Source of the DNA: Sulfopaludibacter sp035606355
Lineage (GTDB): Bacteria; Acidobacteriota; Terriglobia; Bryobacterales; Bryobacteraceae
Direction: 5' to 3'
NCBI GenBank assembly: GCA_035606355.1
Contig: DATNFO010000075.1
Coordinates: forward strand, 8,867 to 72,866
DNA length: 64,000 nt
Position numbers and translations under genes: made by a program. The notes under the pieces are model-generated. The model was not told where the DNA came from. It did not search any database and saw only the letters and a list, made by a program, of their open reading frames with translations. This document shows, piece after piece, positions 30,731 through 39,696 of this stretch (positions within the stretch are counted from its first letter, which is position 1; each line of letters opens with the position of its first letter).

Positions 30731-31927
30731 ATGACGATCGACGAACAACTGACTTACCTGCGCAAGGGCATGGCGGAGATCATCCGGGAGGAAGATCTGC
30801 GTGAGCGGCTCGTGGAAGCCGCCAAGACCGGACGCAAACTGCGCATTAAGGCGGGCTTCGATCCCACTGCGCCGGACCTGCACCTCGGCCACACAGTGCT
30901 GCTGCGCAAGATGAAGCACTTTCAGGACCTCGGCCACACCGTCATTTTCCTCATCGGCGATATGACATCCATGATCGGCGACCCCTCCGGCCGTAACGCC
31001 ACGCGCCCCCCGATGACGCGCGAAGCGATCGAGGCGAATGCGGAGACGTATAAGTCGCAGGTGTTCAAGATTCTGGATCCGGAGAAGACCGAGGTCCGCT
31101 TCAACAGCGAGTGGCTGGAGCCCCTGCAATATATCGACCTGATTCGCCTGTGCGCGAAGTGCACCGTCGCGCGAATTCTGGAGCGGGACGATTTTTCGAA
31201 GCGCTACAAAGAGGGCGCGCCGATCTCGATGCATGAAATTCTCTACCCGCTGGCGCAGGGATACGATTCCGTGGCGCTCCAGTGCGACGTAGAAATGGGT
31301 GGCACAGATCAGAAATTTAACCTGCTGATGGGCCGCGAACTGCAGCGGGACTTCGCGCAGCCGCCGCAGATTGTCGCGATGGTTCCCATTCTGGAAGGCC
31401 TCGACGGCGTCAATAAAATGTCGAAGAGCCTGGGCAACTACATAGGGATCACCGAGCCCGCCGAGGTGATGTTCCGCAAGGTAATGCAGGTTTCCGATGA
31501 GCTGATGTGGCGCTACTATCTGCTGCTCACGGACACCAGCGAGGCGGAAATCGAACGAATGAAGAGCGCAGGCCATCCGATGGAGTCGAAAATCGCGCTG
31601 GCTAAAATGATAGTCGCCGATTTCCACTCGGCGGCGGACGCGGAACACGCCGCGAACGTGTTTCAGCGAGTGGTGCGCGACAAGGAAGTGCCGGAGAATA
31701 TGGAGACGGTGTCTCTTCCGGAGGGCGTGGTGAAGGATGGCGCGCTGCGCGTGGATAAGCTGATCGCCAAAGTAGGGCTGGTTCCCTCGGTCACCGAAGC
31801 CGTGCGGAAAATCAAAGCCGGCGCCGTACACATCAACGGCGAAAAGGTGAGCGACCTGGCTTTGCCGGCCGCGCCGCAAGAGTTAGTCATACAAGTTGGC
31901 AAGAACTGGAAACGGATCGCCGGGTGA
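30731..31927 (+). CDS. tyrS: Tyrosyl-tRNA synthetase
   Basis: A 398-residue class I synthetase that charges tRNA-Tyr. DLHLGHTVLL carries the HIGH-type motif (about residues 51-55). KMSKSLGNYIGI is the KMSKS loop (around 233), and the C-terminal 60 residues are an S4 RNA-binding domain (LRVDKLIAKVGL). The GNYIGI following KMSKS and the length fit the TyrZ-like branch. It starts 14 bases after the palindrome and overlaps folP by GTGA. Confidence 0.93.
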   Translation: MTIDEQLTYLRKGMAEIIREEDLRERLVEAAKTGRKLRIKAGFDPTAPDLHLGHTVLLRKMKHFQDLGHTVIFLIGDMTSMIGDPSGRNATRPPMTREAIEANAETYKSQVFKILDPEKTEVRFNSEWLEPLQYIDLIRLCAKCTVARILERDDFSKRYKEGAPISMHEILYPLAQGYDSVALQCDVEMGGTDQKFNLLMGRELQRDFAQPPQIVAMVPILEGLDGVNKMSKSLGNYIGITEPAEVMFRKVMQVSDELMWRYYLLLTDTSEAEIERMKSAGHPMESKIALAKMIVADFHSAADAEHAANVFQRVVRDKEVPENMETVSLPEGVVKDGALRVDKLIAKVGLVPSVTEAVRKIKAGAVHINGEKVSDLALPAAPQELVIQVGKNWKRIAG

Positions 31928-32769
31928 GAAAACGTTACTACTGGAAGTTAAAGAAGCGCGAGCTCATGCTCGGCGACCGGACGCTGCTGATGGGCGTGCT
32001 CAACGTAACGCCCGACTCCTTTTCGGACGGCGGCAAATACTCCGACCCCGACCGGGCGTTCGCGCGCGCGATCGAAATGGAAGAGCAGGGCGCGGATGTG
32101 ATCGATATCGGCGCCGAATCCACCAAGCCGAATTCGACTCGCATTACCAAGGATGTGGAACTGCAGCGCCTGGTGCCGGTGCTGAAGCGCCTGAAAGACC
32201 GGCTCACCATCCCGATCTCCGTGGATACGTACAAGGCCGAGGTTGCCGAGCGCGCGCTCGATCTTGGAGCGGAGATCATCAACGACGCGACCGGGCTCAC
32301 GTTTGAGCCGCAGATGGCGCGCACTGTTTCCAACTACGACGCCGGCCTGGTGATCAATCACATGCGCGGGCGTCCGGAGACCTGGACGAAGCTGGCGCCG
32401 ATGCCGGACCCTATGGGAACCATCACGCGGGACCTGGATGCGGCGGTGAATCGCGCGCGGCACAGCGGCGTGGATAAGAGCCGCATTATGGTGGATCCCG
32501 GTCTGGGCTTCGGCAAGCGCAAAGAACAGAATTCGCTCATTCTCGCGTATCTGGGCCAGTTGAGCTCGCTGGACGTGCCGGTGCTTGTGGGTCCTTCACG
32601 CAAGCATTTCCTGAATCAGGAAGATGCCGAGGAGACGAAATTCGCGACAGCGGCCGCAGTTGCCGCGGCGGTGCTCGGCGGGGCACATATGGTGAGGGTG
32701 CACGATGTGCGCGAGATGCGCGCGGTGGTGGAAGTAGCCGACGAAATCCTCAAAACGCGGATAGCTTGA
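31924..32769 (+). CDS. folP: Dihydropteroate synthase
   Basis: A 281-residue enzyme joining p-aminobenzoate to the pterin diphosphate in folate synthesis, target of sulfonamides. Motifs are GVLNVTPDSFSDGG (about 24-37), DVIDIGAESTKP (59-70), INDATG and DPGLGFGK. GTGA couples its GTG start to tyrS; an ATG lies farther on (MLGDRTLLMG), but the upstream basic start is retained. The next gene is a secreted protease with its own promoter. Confidence 0.92.
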   Translation: MRKRYYWKLKKRELMLGDRTLLMGVLNVTPDSFSDGGKYSDPDRAFARAIEMEEQGADVIDIGAESTKPNSTRITKDVELQRLVPVLKRLKDRLTIPISVDTYKAEVAERALDLGAEIINDATGLTFEPQMARTVSNYDAGLVINHMRGRPETWTKLAPMPDPMGTITRDLDAAVNRARHSGVDKSRIMVDPGLGFGKRKEQNSLILAYLGQLSSLDVPVLVGPSRKHFLNQEDAEETKFATAAAVAAAVLGGAHMVRVHDVREMRAVVEVADEILKTRIA

Positions 32770-32803
32770 AAGGGCTAGAAGCCCATTGCACCCGAATGCC
32801 GTT

Positions 32804-32809
32804 TAATAT
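32804..32809 (+). promoter_or_regulatory. -10 box six bases before the first subtilase
   Basis: TAATAT, six bases, then ATG (32816). The same TANNNT-N6-ATG layout occurs at the genes starting at 14748, 49635 and 58666. No ribosome-binding site is present, pointing to a leaderless mRNA. The -35 is not recognisable. Confidence 0.35.
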
Positions 32810-32815
32810 GGTGCC

Positions 32816-35800
32816 ATGTTGCGCGCATTCTCGGTTCTCGTTTTGGTGGCAGGACTATCTTTCGGCCAGTCGCGGAATCGGACCGGCGAGTATGCTCTGA
32901 TTTTGAAGGACCCGCCCGTCGCGGCATCGGCTCATACGCGCGCGGATCTCTTCAGCGCTCGTGCCGAGACACAGGCGGCGCAGATTCGCGGCGCACAGGC
33001 GACTGTGACGGCGGAGTTGAAGCGGCGGGGAATCCTGGTGCGGCGCACGTCGCAAGTGCTGGCGAACGCGATCTTCGTGCGCACGGATGCCGCGACGGCT
33101 GCGACGCTGACGTCAATTGCGGGTGTCGCTCGCGTGCAGTTCCTGCCGCCGGTGACTCCTGACCTGAACACTGCGCTCGACCTGGAAAATGTCTCGACGG
33201 CATGGAGCGCGGTCGGTGGCGTTGGGAACGCGGGAGCCGGCATGCGCATCGGCATCATCGATAGCGGCATTGACCAGACTCACCCCGGGTTTCAGGATGC
33301 GTCGCTGAAGCCGCCTGCGGGCTTTCCGCGCGGCGACAGCAATTTCACAAATTCCAAAGTGATCGTGGCGCGGAGCTACATTCAACCGCAGACCGTAACG
33401 TTCGATAGTCCTGACGATCTGACGCCGCGCGACCGGATCGGCCACGGCACCGCGATCGCGATGATTGCCGCCGGAGTGCAGAATACCGGCCCGCAGGGGA
33501 CGATTCAGGGCGTCGCGCCGAAGGCGTTTCTCGGCAACTACAAAATCATGGGTTCGCCCGGCGTGAACACTTTCCCGATCGGCGACTTCAGCACTGTTGC
33601 TCAGGCGCTCACGGACGCGCTGAGCGATGGTATGGACGTGGTGACGCTGGCGGTGAATGAAGGCGACCCCGCCCAGTTCGGACCGCTCGATACCGACCCA
33701 TCATGCGGCGGCGCCTGCGATCTTCGCGTGCAGGTTGTCGAGAATGCGGTGAAGAGCGGACTGGTGGTGGTGGCTTCCGCGGGCAACAGCAACGGCACCG
33801 GTCTGCACTCGACCACGCTCGGTTCCGTGCACACGCCCGGCACTGCGCCGTCCGCCATAACGGTCGGAGCCTCCACGAATTCCCATGCGGTGTACCAAAC
33901 GGTGCGGACAGGAGCAGGCACGTTCAATGCGCGCTTCGGCGATGGACCGAAGCCGTCGACTGCGATCACCGCGACGCTGGTGGACGTGGTTAATCTCGGC
34001 AACGATGGTACCGCGTGCTCGGCGCTGCCCGCGGGTTCGCTGAATGGCAAGATCGCCATTATCTCGACCGCCGGAACATGCGTTGCAAGCGACAAAATCA
34101 ATTTCGCGCAGCAGGCGGGCGCAATTGCGGTGATCCTGTATCCGCAGAGCGCGACCACTCCGATCACAGGCAGCCTGGGCGCACAGAACACCGGCATTCC
34201 CGCTGCGATGGTGGGAGCAGCCGACGGCGTTACGCTACGCGCCTTGGCGACGTCGAACCCCGCGACCACCGCGACCATGGATCCTGCGCCGGTTATCGTG
34301 AACGCGACGGCTAATCAGGTGGCGCCCTTCTCTTCCCGCGGACCCTCGATCGGCAACTTCGCGAGTCCGGCTGTGAATTCGCTCAAGCCCGAACTGGTGG
34401 CCGTCGGCGATGGCATTTACACGGCGACCCAGAAATACGATCCGAACGGCGAAGCTTATAACGCGACCGGATACACCGGCGTTTCCGGCACGAGTTATGC
34501 CGTGCCGATGGTCGCGGGAGCAATTGCACTGGTGAAGCAGAAGAACCCGAACATCAACACGCCGGCGAAACTGAAATCGGCGGTGGTCAACACGGCCACG
34601 CAAGACGTGCAGGATTTCGATGGCAGCGTGGCGCGCGTCAACGCCGTCGGCGCGGGTAAGTTAAGCGTCGGCGACGCGGTGAACGTCGCAGCGACGCTCG
34701 ATCCTGCGACTCTTTCCTTTGGCGCCCTCACCGCGGCGTCGCTGCCGATTCGCCTGACCGTGAATGTGACCAACGTCAGTAACGCGGCGGCCACATTCAC
34801 ATTCGCAGTCGAGCCGCGCGATACTGCCAGCGCCACAGTTAGCGTCAGCCCTACCCCCCTGCCGCTTCAGCCCGGCGCGAGCAACACGGTTACGGTGACG
34901 CTGAGCGGCACTGTTCCCGCCGCGGGCTCTTACGAAGGCTTCATCACGGTGAAGGGAGCGGGACCCGAGTTGCGGCTGCCTTACGAGTTCATGGTCGGCA
35001 GCAATGTACCCTATGACATTTACCCCATCCTGAGCCAATCGTTCTTCGCCGGCGTGGGCGATAAAGGGCTCGTGGATGGCTTTCGCCTCAGCGATCAGTA
35101 CGGCGTTCCCGTGCGCAATTACCCGGTGCTCTTCGGCGCCAGCGGAGGAGCTTCCATCACACTCGGCGATCCGCAGACGGCCGTATACGGAGTAGCGGCG
35201 GCGCAGGTGAACATGCCGTCCGACCCGGGCTATCAGACTGTGACGGCGACCGCAGGCAGCCTGAGTTTCCCGTTCAAAGGCTTCGCGCGCGCGTATCCGG
35301 CGATTACTCCCAATGGCGTAGTCGATGCCGCGTCCGCCGCGTTCGCACAAAAAGGTATGGCGCCCGGATCTTACATCTCTATCTTCGGCAGCAATCTCGC
35401 GGATGCCATCCAGGGTCTTTCGACGCCGTATCTCCCGATCGCACTTTCCGCCGTCAGTATCAGCTTTGATGGCGATGGGCTGAGTTTTCCCGGCTACTTA
35501 CAATTCGTCAGCCCCGGGCAGATCAATACGCAGATTCCCTGGGAGTTTCAAGGCCACTCGTCCGTCGGGCTCACCGTCTGGGCGACAGGCCTGCCGACGG
35601 CCACTTACACGGTACCCCTGGCGCCGGTCGCCCCCGGCATTTTCACGATCGAGGGAACCGCTGCCGCCATCGACGCCAATCTGGGCAAGGTGGTCACCAC
35701 CTCTACGCCCGCCAAACGCGGCGACACGGTCGAGCTCTTCGTCAACGGACTCGGCGCAGTGGACCACACACCCGCGTCGGGCCAGGTGACATCAGGCGAT

Positions 35801-36001
35801 CTTGCGCGGACCCTCGCCACGCCCACGGTGAGCATCGGCGGCGTTTCCGCGGATGTTCAGTTCAGTGGGCTCGCTCCGGGGATCGTCGGGCTCTACCAGG
35901 TGAATATCGTGGTGCCGCAGAACGCCCCGACGGGCAACCCGCAAGTCACCATCAGCATCGGCGGAGTAACTTCGGCAGCCGCTAACCTGCCGATCCAGTA
36001 G
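32816..36001 (+). CDS. Secreted subtilisin-like protease with PA insert and Solibacter-type C-terminal domain
   Basis: A 1061-residue protein. A signal peptide (MLRAFSVLVLVAGLSFGQS) and an inhibitor-like prodomain (residues 25-115) precede the S8 catalytic domain. The triad is Asp149 (IGIIDSGID), His210 (GHGTAIAM) and Ser560 (GTSYAVPMVAG), with Asn in SAGNSNG. A protease-associated domain (about 385-490) is inserted between His and Ser. The last 220 residues match the TIGR03437 type (YISIFGSNLAD, SPGQINTQIPWE, VELFVNGLGAVD). It likely degrades extracellular protein. A related protease follows. Confidence 0.88.
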   Translation: MLRAFSVLVLVAGLSFGQSRNRTGEYALILKDPPVAASAHTRADLFSARAETQAAQIRGAQATVTAELKRRGILVRRTSQVLANAIFVRTDAATAATLTSIAGVARVQFLPPVTPDLNTALDLENVSTAWSAVGGVGNAGAGMRIGIIDSGIDQTHPGFQDASLKPPAGFPRGDSNFTNSKVIVARSYIQPQTVTFDSPDDLTPRDRIGHGTAIAMIAAGVQNTGPQGTIQGVAPKAFLGNYKIMGSPGVNTFPIGDFSTVAQALTDALSDGMDVVTLAVNEGDPAQFGPLDTDPSCGGACDLRVQVVENAVKSGLVVVASAGNSNGTGLHSTTLGSVHTPGTAPSAITVGASTNSHAVYQTVRTGAGTFNARFGDGPKPSTAITATLVDVVNLGNDGTACSALPAGSLNGKIAIISTAGTCVASDKINFAQQAGAIAVILYPQSATTPITGSLGAQNTGIPAAMVGAADGVTLRALATSNPATTATMDPAPVIVNATANQVAPFSSRGPSIGNFASPAVNSLKPELVAVGDGIYTATQKYDPNGEAYNATGYTGVSGTSYAVPMVAGAIALVKQKNPNINTPAKLKSAVVNTATQDVQDFDGSVARVNAVGAGKLSVGDAVNVAATLDPATLSFGALTAASLPIRLTVNVTNVSNAAATFTFAVEPRDTASATVSVSPTPLPLQPGASNTVTVTLSGTVPAAGSYEGFITVKGAGPELRLPYEFMVGSNVPYDIYPILSQSFFAGVGDKGLVDGFRLSDQYGVPVRNYPVLFGASGGASITLGDPQTAVYGVAAAQVNMPSDPGYQTVTATAGSLSFPFKGFARAYPAITPNGVVDAASAAFAQKGMAPGSYISIFGSNLADAIQGLSTPYLPIALSAVSISFDGDGLSFPGYLQFVSPGQINTQIPWEFQGHSSVGLTVWATGLPTATYTVPLAPVAPGIFTIEGTAAAIDANLGKVVTTSTPAKRGDTVELFVNGLGAVDHTPASGQVTSGDLARTLATPTVSIGGVSADVQFSGLAPGIVGLYQVNIVVPQNAPTGNPQVTISIGGVTSAAANLPIQ

Positions 36002-36004
36002 CGC

Positions 36005-36010
36005 TATAAT
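36005..36010 (+). promoter_or_regulatory. -10 box of the second subtilase
   Basis: A perfect TATAAT three bases after the first protease gene, giving a leader of about 20-25 bases containing GGGCGAG before the GTG at 36038. It indicates that the second protease can be expressed independently. Confidence 0.45.
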
Positions 36011-36037
36011 GTACGGACACCACGGGCGAGTCTGCCT

Positions 36038-38443
36038 GTGCAGATTTCTATGAATCGCCTTTGGGTCCTTCTGCTTTGCATGCCCGCGTTCGCGGCGGGC
36101 GTAATTTCGAACCGCTACATTGTTCAGCTCTCTACCGAACCGGTTGCCCAACACACCGGCAGCCGCCGCCTGCTTCACACCGCCGAAGCGGAGCGCCATC
36201 GCGTCACGCTGCGCGCCGAGCAAGCCACCGCGCGTGCACGCATACAGGCAGTGCACGGACGCGTTCGCGGCGCTGTCGAGAACGTCGGCAATCTCCTGTT
36301 CGTCGATATCCCCGATGCCGATGCGGCACAGCTTTCGAATCTTCCCGGCGTTGTCCGCGTGCTGCCGGTTCGCAGTTTCCACCTGCTCCTGGACCACGCG
36401 CTTCCGCTGCACAAAGTGCCGCAGGCATGGGCGCAAGTGGGCATCTCCAACGCGGGCGCCGGAATTCGTATCGCGATCATCGATACGGGAATCGATATCG
36501 CGCATCCCGGCTTCAACGATGGCGGCTTCACCGCTCCCGCAGGCTTCCCGGTCGCCGATTCCAATGACGACCTGGCTTACACGAACAATAAAGTCATCGT
36601 CGCGCGCAGTTATGCGACATACTTCCCTACGCACGATCCCGATTCCTCGGCAGCCGACCATCAGGGACACGGCACGGCGACTGCGATGGTAGCGGGAGGC
36701 GTGATGAACGCCGGTCCGCTCGCCACCATCAGCGGCGTAGCTCCGGCAGCCTATCTCGGCAGCTATAAGGTGTTCGGCACGCCGGGTTATAACGACGGCG
36801 CGCCCGAGGACGCCATCATCACCGCCATGGAGGATGCGCTCGACGACGGCATGGACATCATCAGCATGAGCCTGGGCGGCGACGTCGCTTATGAGCTGCA
36901 ATTCGATATCGAAGCGCAAATTCTGCGCGTCGTCCGCGGCGCGGGAGTAATCGCCGTGATCGCCGCGGGCAACAACGGCAACGACCCCAACACCATCGCG
37001 TCGCCCGGCGATTCCCCGGACGCCATCACGGTCGGCGCATCGAATAACGATCGCCTGTTCGCCGCAAGCGCGCAACTATCCGGCGCATCCGCGCTGATTG
37101 CGATTCCCGGCAGCGGCGCGAATTCGGGAACGCCCATCACGGCGCCCTTGCAGGACGTCGCCGCGCTCGACGGCAACGGACTTGCGTGCGGAGGATTTCC
37201 GGCTAATTCGCTGCAAGGAACGATCGCGTTTATCTCGCGCGGAACATGCACCTTCGAGACCAAGCTGAACAATGCGGCCGCCGCCGGCGCGACGGCCGCG
37301 CTCTTGTACGATAACGTCGCCGGCGAGAGTCCCGTCGCCATGTCCGTGCAGTCAGCCACACTGCCCGCGGAGATGATTTCCAATGCGGACGGGCTGGCAC
37401 TCAAGGCTCAGCTCACCGCCGCGCAAACCGCCACTTTGAATTTCGGACTCGCCCCGTTTTACATTGCGCCGACCGGCCTCGCCAGCTTCTCCGCCGCCGG
37501 ACCGAACGTGGACCTTTCGATTAAGCCGGATCTTGTCGCCGTCGGAGTGAACATGTACACCGCGGCCCAAAAGCTGGATTCGAACGGCCCCGTTTATTCG
37601 CCCTCGGGATATTCCATCGAGCAGGGCACCAGCTTTTCGACACCGCTGGTCGCCGGCGCTGCCGCGGTTCTGAAGCAATATCGGCCGGGCCTGACGGTGG
37701 ATCAGTACCGCTCTCTGCTCGTCGATTCCGCCGCGCCTGCCTTTGCGGCGCCCGGTTCGCGTGCTTCCGTGCAGCAATCGGGCGGAGGCTTGCTCGACGT
37801 CTTCGCAGCCATCAACGCAACGGCGGCGATCGTTCCGGCATCGTTGAGCTACGGACAGGGGAACGGAACCATCGACACGGCGCAAGCGATCACCGTTACC
37901 AACGTGGGGTCGGCCGCCGACACGTTTCAGCTCGCCGTGGTGCCGCGCGATTCGAACGCTCCCGTGCCGCAACTCTCGGCGACAAGCGTGCAGCTCGATC
38001 CGGGTGCTTCGGCGAACATCTTTGTCACTCTCAAGGGCGATGGAATGACCGCGGGCCAGTACGAAGGTTTCGTCACCGTGCAGGGCACGCAGTCCAGCAC
38101 CGTCAGTCATGTGCCCTATTGGTACGCGGTGGCACCCACCGATCCGGCGCATATCACTGTGCTGGAGAACGCGGGCAACAACGGAACGCCATCGAGAGGC
38201 GCGTCGCTGAGCCAGGCAGTGGTGTTCCGCATTACGGACGCCTCGGGCCTGCCGCTCACCGGTGTGGTGCCCGTCGTGAAGGCGCTCACCACCGGCACGC
38301 GCGTCACCGGCATTTCATCGCTCGACAGCTATGTGCCCGGCGCGTACAGCATGTCGGCGCGCCTCAGCACCACGCCGGGTGCCAACACGTTTCAGATTGA
38401 GGCGGGCCAGGTGACGCTCCAGGTAAGTATTACGGGCAACTGA
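36038..38443 (+). CDS. Secreted subtilisin-like protease with PA insert
   Basis: An 801-residue relative of the preceding protease. The signal peptide is MNRLWVLLLCMPAFAAG, with GTG (36038, good ribosome-binding site) or ATG (36050) as start. The triad is Asp149 (IAIIDTGID), His211 (GHGTATAM) and Ser532 (GTSFSTPLVAG); GNNGND carries the oxyanion Asn. A PA domain sits between His and Ser (about 365-465). After an Ig-like domain the protein ends without the TIGR03437 part of its neighbour. Similar layout and adjacency indicate an old tandem duplication followed by divergence. Confidence 0.87.
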   Translation: MQISMNRLWVLLLCMPAFAAGVISNRYIVQLSTEPVAQHTGSRRLLHTAEAERHRVTLRAEQATARARIQAVHGRVRGAVENVGNLLFVDIPDADAAQLSNLPGVVRVLPVRSFHLLLDHALPLHKVPQAWAQVGISNAGAGIRIAIIDTGIDIAHPGFNDGGFTAPAGFPVADSNDDLAYTNNKVIVARSYATYFPTHDPDSSAADHQGHGTATAMVAGGVMNAGPLATISGVAPAAYLGSYKVFGTPGYNDGAPEDAIITAMEDALDDGMDIISMSLGGDVAYELQFDIEAQILRVVRGAGVIAVIAAGNNGNDPNTIASPGDSPDAITVGASNNDRLFAASAQLSGASALIAIPGSGANSGTPITAPLQDVAALDGNGLACGGFPANSLQGTIAFISRGTCTFETKLNNAAAAGATAALLYDNVAGESPVAMSVQSATLPAEMISNADGLALKAQLTAAQTATLNFGLAPFYIAPTGLASFSAAGPNVDLSIKPDLVAVGVNMYTAAQKLDSNGPVYSPSGYSIEQGTSFSTPLVAGAAAVLKQYRPGLTVDQYRSLLVDSAAPAFAAPGSRASVQQSGGGLLDVFAAINATAAIVPASLSYGQGNGTIDTAQAITVTNVGSAADTFQLAVVPRDSNAPVPQLSATSVQLDPGASANIFVTLKGDGMTAGQYEGFVTVQGTQSSTVSHVPYWYAVAPTDPAHITVLENAGNNGTPSRGASLSQAVVFRITDASGLPLTGVVPVVKALTTGTRVTGISSLDSYVPGAYSMSARLSTTPGANTFQIEAGQVTLQVSITGN

Positions 38444-38467
38444 GGACGGAATTCGCGCAGCCTCCGT

Positions 38468-38473
38468 TATAAT
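38468..38473 (+). promoter_or_regulatory. -10 box of greA
   Basis: A perfect TATAAT 26 bases before the greA ATG at 38500. The short leader contains GGGAG. No clear -35 box. Confidence 0.45.
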
Positions 38474-38499
38474 GGCGTTCTGGGAGTTATTCCCGCTTC

Positions 38500-38970
38500 A
38501 TGCCCGACATCAAGAAAAAGCTGCAGGACGAAATCGCAACGCTGGAGCACGAGCTTCACGTTGATTTACCCCGCGAGATTCTCAAGGCGCGCGCGCATGG
38601 CGATCTCAGCGAAAACGCGGAGTACCACGCGGCCAAGGATCGCCAGGGGTTCGTGAACGCCCGGCTCAATCAACTCAAGAAGCGCCTGGCCGAACTTTCG
38701 ATGGTGGATTTTTCCAAGATTCCGCACGACCGGGTAGGGCTCGGTTCGCTCGTCGTGGTGCTGGATACAAAGCGGGAAGAAGAAATCACGTACAATCTAG
38801 TCACCAGCGAGGAAGCCGACGCCGCGAACGGAAAAATTTCGACCACATCGCCCATCGGCCGGTCGCTGCTAGGCAAAGAAGTGGGTGACGTAGTCAAGGT
38901 GCAGAGTCCTGGTGGCCTGAAGGAGCTCGAAATCCTCAAGCTCACCACCATGCACGATATGGAAGCCTAG
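38500..38970 (+). CDS. greA: Transcription elongation factor GreA
   Basis: A 156-residue factor that rescues backtracked RNA polymerase by stimulating transcript cleavage. The N-terminal coiled coil holds the acidic tip HGDLSENAEYHAAKDRQ (about residues 34-50). The C-terminal FKBP-like domain has SLVVVLDTKREEE and SPIGRSLLGKEVGD. It precedes the phosphotransferase gene by four bases, so they are co-transcribed. Confidence 0.92.
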   Translation: MPDIKKKLQDEIATLEHELHVDLPREILKARAHGDLSENAEYHAAKDRQGFVNARLNQLKKRLAELSMVDFSKIPHDRVGLGSLVVVLDTKREEEITYNLVTSEEADAANGKISTTSPIGRSLLGKEVGDVVKVQSPGGLKELEILKLTTMHDMEA

Positions 38971-38974
38971 TCCG

Positions 38975-39646
38975 ATGGTTGAAGAGAAAAAGCGGAGCGT
39001 TCATTTCACCTATACCGGGCTGATCGGCATCGTGTTCGGCAAGATGATCGAGTGGATTGTCCGCGGCCTCGCTCTGTCTCATATCCATCCGAATGTGCTC
39101 ACGTTTCTGGGCCTGGTGATCAACATCTGGGCGGCGTGGCTGTTTTCGCAGGGCAGCTTCCGGTGGGCTGGCGTAGTGGTGATCGGCGCCGGATTGTTCG
39201 ATATGGTGGACGGCCGCGTGGCGCGCGCCAGCAACCAGGTGACGCGCTTCGGCGGCTTCTTCGATTCCGTTCTGGACCGCTATTCCGACCTCGCGCTCTT
39301 CATGGGTCTGCTGGTTTACTACGCCTCCATCAACCGTTTCTTCTATATCGTGCTCACGGCCATCGTGATGACCGGCTCAGTGATGGTGAGCTATTCCCGC
39401 GCCCGCGCCGAATGCACAATTCCGAAATGCAAGGTCGGTTTTTTGGAACGTCCCGAGCGCGTGGTGCTGATCATCATCGGCGCACTGTTCAATAAGATGG
39501 CGGCAGTGCTCTGGGTGACGGCGATCTTTTCCAACCTCACCGTTATTCACCGCATGATCTATACCTTCCAGGAATGCAAACGCCTGGAAGACGCGCAACT
39601 TCGCGCCGTGCCCGCCGGGCAGGTCACGAACGCACCGCGCGGGTAG
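38975..39646 (+). CDS. CDP-alcohol phosphatidyltransferase family protein
   Basis: A 223-residue membrane enzyme with the family motif D-x2-DG-x2-AR-x8-G-x3-D-x3-D (FDMVDGRVARASNQ, then FGGFFDSVLDRYSD; residues about 69-99), which binds the CDP-lipid via divalent metal. There are about six transmembrane helices. The product could be phosphatidylglycerol phosphate, phosphatidylinositol phosphate or another phospholipid; the sequence does not tell. It acts in the inner membrane and is co-transcribed with greA. Confidence 0.85.
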   Translation: MVEEKKRSVHFTYTGLIGIVFGKMIEWIVRGLALSHIHPNVLTFLGLVINIWAAWLFSQGSFRWAGVVVIGAGLFDMVDGRVARASNQVTRFGGFFDSVLDRYSDLALFMGLLVYYASINRFFYIVLTAIVMTGSVMVSYSRARAECTIPKCKVGFLERPERVVLIIIGALFNKMAAVLWVTAIFSNLTVIHRMIYTFQECKRLEDAQLRAVPAGQVTNAPRG

Positions 39647-39696
39647 CTTAGGTGCGGTAGCTTCAGCGCCGCGGACCTTGCCTTCGCGAGCGGGCA

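Noticed and set aside
30647..31879. 410-codon minus-strand frame opposite tyrS
   Set aside because: It is the antisense shadow of TyrRS, whose motifs are unambiguous.
35792..37075. 427-codon minus-strand frame opposite the two subtilases
   Set aside because: It spans the junction of two clear protease genes on the other strand; no motif.
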